From: an uncultured Gemmatimonadota bacterium
GTDB taxonomy: Bacteria; Gemmatimonadota; Gemmatimonadetes; Palauibacterales; Palauibacteraceae
NCBI GenBank assembly: GCA_913043255.1
Contig: CAJWLK010000009.1
Coordinates: 41,140 to 105,139 of the forward strand
Direction: 5' to 3'
DNA: 64,000 nucleotides
Below the pieces are notes generated by a model, which was not told the origin of the DNA, searched no databases, and saw only the letters and a list, made by a program, of their open reading frames with translations. This document shows, in pieces, positions 58,712 to 64,000 of this stretch (the stretch's first letter is position 1; every line of letters starts with the position of its first letter). A program made the position numbers and the translations under genes.

Positions 58712-59580
58712 ACTCGCTCGATGATCGGTTTGCCAAAGAGCCCATATGGTCGGACCATTAGCATGATAATGAGCACGAAGTAAGGGACGATCAGGTTGAG
58801 TCCGTGGCCAATGTATCCACCGGTATAAACTTCAAGTAGCCCGATGATCACTCCACCTAATACCGCTCCTCCAATCGAATCAAGGCCTCCTAGAATCACG
58901 ACTGGAAAAACACGCAGCCCGATAGCTGCTACGCTTTGACTGACACCGACAATATTTCCCAACATCATCCCCCCGATAGCTGCAGTCACCGCAGCTATCG
59001 CCCATGCGATGGCAAAAACACGTGGGATGCTAATTCCCATACTGAGGGCTGCTTGTTGATCATCGGCGATGGCGCGCATCGCGATTCCATCACGGGTTCG
59101 CCGGAAGAAAAACCCAAGCAACACGAGTAGTGCTAGACCTAACGGAATCGCTAGGACACGGTCAAAACCAACCACGGCAGTCCCAATTGAAATTACCCCA
59201 TCCGGCAAAAATGAGGGGAATGTCCGAGGCTGCGGCCCCCATAAGGCATTCGCCAACGCCCGGAGTACACTTGAAAGGCCGATGGTAACCATGATCATTG
59301 AGATGATCGGTTCACCAATAAGTGGCCGTAGCACTACACGTTCGATCAACAGTCCCATAGCAACCGCTATGAGCAGCGTCAGCATAATACCAACAGTCCA
59401 GGGGAGGTTTAATTGGACAATGCTAAAGAAAATCAGATACGTCCCGAAGAGCAGAAGATCACCCTGAGCGAAGTTGATCACATCACTGGCCTTGTAAATC
59501 ACGACAAAACCCACGGCGGCAAGCGCGTAGATCATCCCAGTACTTAATCCCGAGACCGTCAGTTGGAGAAATGTATCCAT
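58708..59580 (-). CDS. livH: branched-chain-type ABC transporter permease LivH
   Basis: A 290-residue permease with about eight hydrophobic segments. It has the N-terminal 'LSTGMIYALAAVGFVVIYKASDVINFAQGDLLLFGTYLIFF', 'MRAIADDQQAALSMGI' and the C-terminal 'VVILGGLDSIGGAVLGGVIIGLLEVY', all LivH signatures. It overlaps livM by four bases, and the upstream acyl-CoA synthetase gene ends three bases before its start. The tight packing shows it is one transcription unit. Confidence 0.92.
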   Translation of the reverse strand: MDTFLQLTVSGLSTGMIYALAAVGFVVIYKASDVINFAQGDLLLFGTYLIFFSIVQLNLPWTVGIMLTLLIAVAMGLLIERVVLRPLIGEPIISMIMVTIGLSSVLRALANALWGPQPRTFPSFLPDGVISIGTAVVGFDRVLAIPLGLALLVLLGFFFRRTRDGIAMRAIADDQQAALSMGISIPRVFAIAWAIAAVTAAIGGMMLGNIVGVSQSVAAIGLRVFPVVILGGLDSIGGAVLGGVIIGLLEVYTGGYIGHGLNLIVPYFVLIIMLMVRPYGLFGKPIIERV

Positions 59581-59583
59581 AGC

Positions 59584-61509
59584 CTAGTTCACAACCCGCG
59601 CTATTTGATCGTCTTCTAATATTGTTTCAATCCGCAATTGGTGTTCAACCGATGCGTTTCGACCATCCTGATAAGTAATTTCCAAGTTGACTGTTACCGA
59701 GTCACTATCACCGTATAGGGCGTGCACCAAATCCTGGAACCGAGTCGCTATGAATCTTCGGCGCACTTTCCGAGTACGCGTCAGTTCAGCGTCATCGGCA
59801 TGGAGTTCCTTGTGCAGCAAGAGAAAACGATGAATTCGGGCAGCCGGTGGGACAGCACGGTTCACGACTGAAACGTGGCTCCGGATCAGTTCGTACACAC
59901 TCGATTTCTGAGACAGATCTGTATATGTCGTATATGCAATCTCATTCTTCTCTGCCCACTGCCCCGTATTCTCAAAATCGATCGCGACGATTCCGCTTAC
60001 AAACGGTTCGTGACCACCGAATACGACAGCTTCGCTCACATAGGGACTAAACTTGAGTTTGTTCTCGAGAAATTGAGGCGAAAACGTAGTGCCGTCTGAC
60101 AAAAGCATAACGTCTTTGAGTCGGTCAATAACCACGAGGTGCCCATGTTCGTCGATATAACCGGCATCGCCGGAATGGAGCCAACCGTCTGTGAGGGTTT
60201 CATTCGTAGCTTTAGGATCTTTATAGTATCCGTGAAATACCGATGGCCCTTTGGCAAGAATCTCACCAGTGTCTTCGACACGGATTTTCATCTGGGGTAG
60301 TGGAACACCAACGGTGTGAAAGCGGATGTCGTCATTCCGATGTAGAACCGAGATCCCAGCCACTTCAGTTTGACCATATATTTGTTTGAGGTTTACACCA
60401 AGCGCGTGGAAGAAGCGAAACACATCTGGGCCAAGCGCACCTCCACCTGTGTAACCGTTACGAATGTGACGCAACCCAAGCTGGTCTTTGATGGGCAGAA
60501 GGGAGACCCATTCCGCGATTTTGCGCTTAACTTTAAATGTGGCCGAAGCCCTCTTCCCTTCAAAACGAATGTCCGCAGCCATCTGCCCAACCCTCATCGC
60601 CCAATCGAAAACGTGCCGCTTAAGTCTCGAAGTGTCTTCTATCATCACCTGAACGTCGGACACGAGGTTTTCCCAAATCCGCGGTGGTGAAAACATTACT
60701 TGTGGACCTATTTCACGAAGATCCTGACGAACAGTGGCGGGGCCTTCGGGGAAGTTCACAGTGAAACCGACCATCAGAGCGCACGACATTGTCACCATCT
60801 GCTCACCGACCCACGCGAGTGGTAAGAAAGACACGAAATTGTCACCTGGATCCATCGGATCTACGCTTTGGAGTTGAGTGGCCATACTCAACAGATTTTC
60901 GTGCGATAGCATGGCTAGTTTTGGCTTGCTTGTGGTCCCTGACGTCGCACAAAGGAGCGCTGTGTCTTGAGCACGTATCCTACCCACAGCTTCATCGAAA
61001 ACCTCAGGGTTCATGCGATCTTCTTCGCGACCCTTTTGTTCGACTTCCGGGAAACCTACGAGCCCAGAATCCGGGTACGAGCCAAGCCCCTTAGGCTCGT
61101 AGTAAACGATGCTTTCTAGGCGTGGGAGTGTATGCCGAATGCTCAGCACCTTGTCGATCTGTTCCTGGTCTTCGGCTACTACAAGTCGGGCTTCAGATTT
61201 CGCAAGCACATATTCGACCTCGCTCGAAACTGCGTCTTGGTAAACGCCCATGGGGAGAACCCCGAGGGTTTGTGCAGCTAATTCGGCGATGACCCATTCC
61301 GGTCGATTATCACCAATGATAGCAATTCGATCGCCACGTTTGAGTCCCATGACGCGCATTCCAAGAGCAAACCAACGGACACGGTTTGCGTACTCACTCC
61401 ATGTGATGGATTGCCAGATGCCGAACTCTTTCTCGCGGAGCGCTACCTGATCACCCCGTTTGGCAGATTGATCAAACAGTAAACCTGGTAGCGTGACACT
61501 TTGAGTCAT
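59584..61509 (-). CDS. long-chain-type acyl-CoA synthetase (AMP-forming)
   Basis: A 641-residue adenylate-forming ligase that activates a carboxylic acid as acyl-AMP and then acyl-CoA. It has the phosphate loop TSGTTSKPK (near residue 190; the last G of TSGTTG is S), the adenine-site 'GQTEVAG', 'GDAGYIDEHGHLVVIDRLKDVM' with the catalytic hinge, and no membrane segment. Fatty acyl-CoA synthetases of this size, related to FadD15, occur inside liv clusters and are thought to act on the transported acid. The start overlaps livG by ATGA. Its C-terminus is followed by a short linker to livH. Confidence 0.9.
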   Translation of the reverse strand: MTQSVTLPGLLFDQSAKRGDQVALREKEFGIWQSITWSEYANRVRWFALGMRVMGLKRGDRIAIIGDNRPEWVIAELAAQTLGVLPMGVYQDAVSSEVEYVLAKSEARLVVAEDQEQIDKVLSIRHTLPRLESIVYYEPKGLGSYPDSGLVGFPEVEQKGREEDRMNPEVFDEAVGRIRAQDTALLCATSGTTSKPKLAMLSHENLLSMATQLQSVDPMDPGDNFVSFLPLAWVGEQMVTMSCALMVGFTVNFPEGPATVRQDLREIGPQVMFSPPRIWENLVSDVQVMIEDTSRLKRHVFDWAMRVGQMAADIRFEGKRASATFKVKRKIAEWVSLLPIKDQLGLRHIRNGYTGGGALGPDVFRFFHALGVNLKQIYGQTEVAGISVLHRNDDIRFHTVGVPLPQMKIRVEDTGEILAKGPSVFHGYYKDPKATNETLTDGWLHSGDAGYIDEHGHLVVIDRLKDVMLLSDGTTFSPQFLENKLKFSPYVSEAVVFGGHEPFVSGIVAIDFENTGQWAEKNEIAYTTYTDLSQKSSVYELIRSHVSVVNRAVPPAARIHRFLLLHKELHADDAELTRTRKVRRRFIATRFQDLVHALYGDSDSVTVNLEITYQDGRNASVEHQLRIETILEDDQIARVVN

Positions 61510-62321
61510 ACGCCAGACCCCACCCTAATAGTTTCTTCCCCCAAATAGGCATCGATTACAAGCTTGTTCATCTTTATTTCTTCAGGTGTCCCTTCTGCCA
61601 GAACACGACCAAAGTCAAGCACTACAACGCGATCCGATATGTCCATAATCACGTCCATATCGTGATCGATCACTACCGGAGTGGTATCTGATTGCTCATG
61701 GACATCAAGGATAAACCTTGCCATCGACTCTTTCTCCTCAGAGTTCATCCCAGCCATAGGTTCATCCAGTAAGAGCACGGCCGGATCTAGCGCTAGGGCT
61801 CGCCCCAATTCAACCAACTTCTGCTTTCCGTATGGAAGGTTCCCTACCGTGGCACGTCGAATCGATTCAAGGTTAAGAAAATCGATAACATTTTCTACTT
61901 CTCGTCGATGCGCGATCTCTTCGCGCCGTTGCCGTCCCAAGAAGATTCCACTGGACAGGACTCCTCCTCGCATGTGCACGTGTCGCCCGAGCATAAGGTT
62001 GTCGAGCACAGTCATGTGTTTGAAGAGCTCGATGTTTTGAAATGTGCGGGCTACACCCAACTGTGCGATGTTATGGGGTGCAAGGTCTGTCAGATCATGC
62101 TCAACACCTTCACTGACTAGCCGTATTGAACCTTCCTGAGGGCGGTAAAGGCCTGAGATGCAGTTGAGGACACTCGTCTTGCCGGCCCCGTTCGGTCCAA
62201 TCAGTGCAAGCAATTCTCCTGCTTGGATGTTGAAGCTGACATCCGTCAGTGCCGCCACACCTCCAAATCGAAGTGAGACGCGGTCAATATGTAGGCCGGG
62301 GAGGGCATCGGGCTCGCTCAT
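61506..62321 (-). CDS. livG: branched-chain-type ABC transporter ATPase LivG
   Basis: A 271-residue ATPase: Walker A GPNGAGKTS, 'GVARTFQNIELFKHMTVLDNLMLGRH' (Q-loop region), signature 'LPYGKQKLVELGRAL' (a common LivG variant lacking the canonical LSGGQ), Walker B 'VLLLDEPMAGMNSEE', and H-loop 'VIDHDMDVIM'. It is first in the seven-gene operon. A dyad lies upstream at 62386-62413, between it and the divergent M20 hydrolase gene, and is a candidate operator. Confidence 0.92.
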   Translation of the reverse strand: MSEPDALPGLHIDRVSLRFGGVAALTDVSFNIQAGELLALIGPNGAGKTSVLNCISGLYRPQEGSIRLVSEGVEHDLTDLAPHNIAQLGVARTFQNIELFKHMTVLDNLMLGRHVHMRGGVLSSGIFLGRQRREEIAHRREVENVIDFLNLESIRRATVGNLPYGKQKLVELGRALALDPAVLLLDEPMAGMNSEEKESMARFILDVHEQSDTTPVVIDHDMDVIMDISDRVVVLDFGRVLAEGTPEEIKMNKLVIDAYLGEETIRVGSGV

Positions 62322-62385
62322 CCGGCATTCTGCCCCTAGGCTATGCTATGGACAAGGTCGTTGTTGATCGACCAAGTACGATTCC

Positions 62386-62413
62386 CACCATTTCATACTT
62401 ATTTGAAGTGGTG
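62386..62413. promoter_or_regulatory. 28-base dyad, candidate operator for livG and the M20 hydrolase
   Basis: CACCATTTCA and TGAAGTGGTG are two arms of a near-perfect inverted repeat (one T-G mismatch) around the spacer TACTTATT. It lies between the divergent livG operon and the M20 hydrolase gene. The length suits a dimeric TetR- or GntR-type repressor, but no regulator gene is nearby. An RNA hairpin is a less likely reading as no T-tract follows. Confidence 0.5.
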
Positions 62414-62439
62414 ATATGAACAGACCTTTAGCTCAATAG

Positions 62440-63765
62440 TTGGTGCCAGTGAAACGTCGAGATCTTGGAAATTACGCGCTTGCATCGGTGGTCTTTGCAT
62501 TGACTCCCAACTTCCTCCGTTCACCCTTCCCTTTCGGGCAAGCTCTACTAGTCGATAGTGGACGGCTCAATCGGCGATTATCTGCACTTGCCCAATTCAG
62601 CTCCTCGGCGGACGGCACCACCCGCCTTGCCTACAGCGATGAAGACCTGGCCGCACGCGAGTGGTTGACGGACATCCTTCACAAATTAGGGACTGAAGTG
62701 TCAGTTGATCTGGGTGGAAACCTCCTCGCATACAGGCCTGGAAGCGACCCATCAGCCCCCCCCATCATGCTTGGGTCACATATCGATTCAGTACCAGCCG
62801 GCGGAAGTTTTGATGGACAAGTTGGTTCGATGGGTGCACTCGAGGTTCTGGCCACACTCTCAGATGCGAAACACATGACACGACATCCGATCGAGTTTGT
62901 TATCTGGGCAAATGAGGAAGGTGGAAAAACTGGAAGTCGAGCAATTGCTGGCGAGGTAACTGAAACCGAACTCGACATTGTGACTGCAAGCGGATTGACG
63001 ATCGAGGAGGGGACTCGGCGCCTCGGAGGAGACCTGACGCGCCTTGCCGATGCTCGTCGTCAACCCAATAGCCTAACCGCGTATCTTGAACTCCATATTG
63101 AGCAAGGGTTTGTTCTCGATCGGAGCAATATTGATATCGGGGTTGTTGAAGGGATCGTTGGCATCAAACGTTGGACTGTTACGGTGAATGGCTTCGCCAA
63201 CCATGCAGGAACTACACCAATGGATCAGCGACAAGACGCGTTGGTCACAAGTGCACGGATCATTGATGTGGTCAACCAGATCGCACTCGAAACTCCGGGG
63301 CGGCAAGTCGCCACCGTGGGACGAATCGAAATCGATCCGGGCGCACCAAACGTGATCCCCGGTCATGTCACCTTCAGTTTAGAGATCCGAGATTTGGAGA
63401 TGGTGAAGATTGATCTCATCTTTAAGCAGATCCAAGCCGAAGCTGAACGAATCGCAACAGATCTAGGTACAGAGGTGACGCTCGAACAGTTCTATGAGAG
63501 CCGGGCCGCTCCTACAGACCAGAGGCTGCGAAATGTGATCGAGGCCGAGTGTGGTCGCCTAGGACTATCGAGCATTCGGATGCCAAGCGGCGCAGGTCAC
63601 GATGCTCAGAGTGTAGCTCTGCTGGCGCCAGTCGGGATGATCTTCGTCCCGAGCCATGACGGAATTAGTCACTCGCCACTCGAATTCACCTCGCCCGAAC
63701 AGGTGACCGCTGGCGCTAACGTTTTGCTGAAAACGTTGCTTACGCTAGATGAGGAGATTTTGTAG
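62440..63765 (+). CDS. M20-family Zn-dependent amidohydrolase (hydantoinase/carbamoylase type)
   Basis: A 441-residue hydrolase of the allantoate amidohydrolase/N-carbamoyl-amino-acid hydrolase group. Metal-ligand motifs are visible: 'LGSHIDSVPAGGSFDG' (His and Asp), 'WANEEGGKTGSR' (Glu pair), 'LELHIEQG' (His) and 'PSGAGHDAQ' (His). The N-terminus 'VKRRDLGNYALASVVFALTPN' may be a Tat-like signal, which is unusual in this mostly cytosolic group. It starts at TTG or a nearby GTG with no clear ribosome-binding site. It is divergent from the liv operon and shares the dyad upstream. The amide substrate is unknown. Confidence 0.83.
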   Translation: MVPVKRRDLGNYALASVVFALTPNFLRSPFPFGQALLVDSGRLNRRLSALAQFSSSADGTTRLAYSDEDLAAREWLTDILHKLGTEVSVDLGGNLLAYRPGSDPSAPPIMLGSHIDSVPAGGSFDGQVGSMGALEVLATLSDAKHMTRHPIEFVIWANEEGGKTGSRAIAGEVTETELDIVTASGLTIEEGTRRLGGDLTRLADARRQPNSLTAYLELHIEQGFVLDRSNIDIGVVEGIVGIKRWTVTVNGFANHAGTTPMDQRQDALVTSARIIDVVNQIALETPGRQVATVGRIEIDPGAPNVIPGHVTFSLEIRDLEMVKIDLIFKQIQAEAERIATDLGTEVTLEQFYESRAAPTDQRLRNVIEAECGRLGLSSIRMPSGAGHDAQSVALLAPVGMIFVPSHDGISHSPLEFTSPEQVTAGANVLLKTLLTLDEEIL

Positions 63766-63781
63766 ACTTTGGATAAATATT

Positions 63782-63874
63782 ATGACCAAAAGATATTTTA
63801 AAATAAATGCCGGCAGATATGGCGGTGAACTAGCAGTAGGTTCTGTTAGTAAAGAAATTGCAAACCCCGGGTGA
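63782..63874 (+). CDS. possible 30-residue peptide gene in AT-rich segment
   Basis: ATG at 63782, TGA at 63872-63874, 30 codons (MTKRYFKINAGRYGGELAVG...). The DNA of the first 40 bases (63771-63810) is only about 20% G+C, and the 100 bases from 63771 about 37%, in contrast to its neighbours. Its TGA overlaps the GTG of the next frame as GTGA. The peptide reads like the start of a longer protein cut short, but no homology can be checked. It could be a real short peptide, a gene remnant or a chimeric join. Confidence 0.35.
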   Translation: MTKRYFKINAGRYGGELAVGSVSKEIANPG

Positions 63875-64000
63875 ACATCTTCGTGAGGCGCAGATGGCGC
63901 GCTGCAACGGCCTCCTATCTGAGTGTCCTCGTATGGCTAGGAGCGTCCGCCCAACCGGTGGCATCGCAGGACGTCGAGACGGAAATGCCCGCACGGCTTG
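63871..64000 (+). CDS. exported protein, N-terminal fragment (runs off right edge)
   Basis: A frame from GTG 63871 (an in-frame GTG at 63883 is an alternative) reads to the window end. The first 43 residues include a basic start (VRRRWR), a hydrophobic core (SYLSVLVWLG) and a likely signal-peptidase site (ASA-QP or VAS-QD), so the product is likely exported. Nothing more can be said of its function. No canonical ribosome-binding site is visible. Confidence 0.5.
   Translation, partial: MNIFVRRRWRAATASYLSVLVWLGASAQPVASQDVETEMPARL

Overview
The window comes from a Gram-negative (diderm) bacterium with roughly balanced base composition and dense gene packing. It carries lipid A and LPS export genes (MsbA-type flippase, LpxL-type acyltransferase, LptF/LptG), an MCE lipid-transport protein, many lipoproteins, and Tat-exported sugar enzymes. 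It uses flavin-dependent ThyX and an RR-PglZ (PorX-type) regulator. Together these suggest an uncultured Gemmatimonadota-like or neighbouring FCB-group bacterium, probably aquatic. The lineage is inferred from gene families, not shown by a marker gene. No rRNA, tRNA, CRISPR array or insertion sequence was seen, and no gene-free stretch exceeds 300 bases.

Layout. 1-6439: a ferredoxin-NADP reductase fragment coupled to a CDP-alcohol phosphatidyltransferase, an MCE protein, a small basic protein, rho, a TPR protein, an FmdB zinc ribbon and an unknown gene. 6655-17302: DNA topology, replication and nucleotide genes (gyrA-like, an Nramp-like transporter, thyX, glpK, gyrB, dciA/DUF721, recF). 17423-24395: a PAP2 phosphatase, a 3-hydroxyacyl-CoA dehydrogenase, a thiolase, an isopropylmalate/isocitrate dehydrogenase-family enzyme, a TPR protein and a CorC-type CNNM/CBS protein. 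24554-37241: a long envelope region with GT9, RR-PglZ, ABC flippase, LpxL-like acyltransferase, GT2 and DUF3108 on the minus strand, divergent from lptF-lptG, followed by gmd and a DUF547-VTT fusion. 37329-40116: a P1 self-processing aminopeptidase and a putative outer-membrane protein.

40303-50470 looks like a glycan/sugar-oxidation region. A periplasmic GMC dehydrogenase and its Tat small subunit, a Tat-exported Gfo/Idh oxidoreductase, a sugar nucleotidyltransferase and a sodium:solute symporter run rightward. A galactokinase-family enzyme, an unknown membrane-anchored protein and a GH109-type alpha-N-acetylgalactosaminidase face them. 50514-54318 holds a di-haem peroxidase-like lipoprotein, a TauD-family dioxygenase and an amidohydrolase. 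54360-62321 is one minus-strand operon, livG - acyl-CoA synthetase - livH - livM - binding protein - livF - PaaK-like ligase, which looks like uptake plus CoA activation of an organic acid. A divergent M20 amidohydrolase follows, with a 28-base dyad in the shared upstream region. The right edge holds an AT-rich 30-codon reading frame and the start of an exported protein.

Genes within blocks are tightly coupled by ATGA/TGATG overlaps. None of the six convergent junctions has a stem-loop with a T-tract, so Rho-dependent termination is likely.
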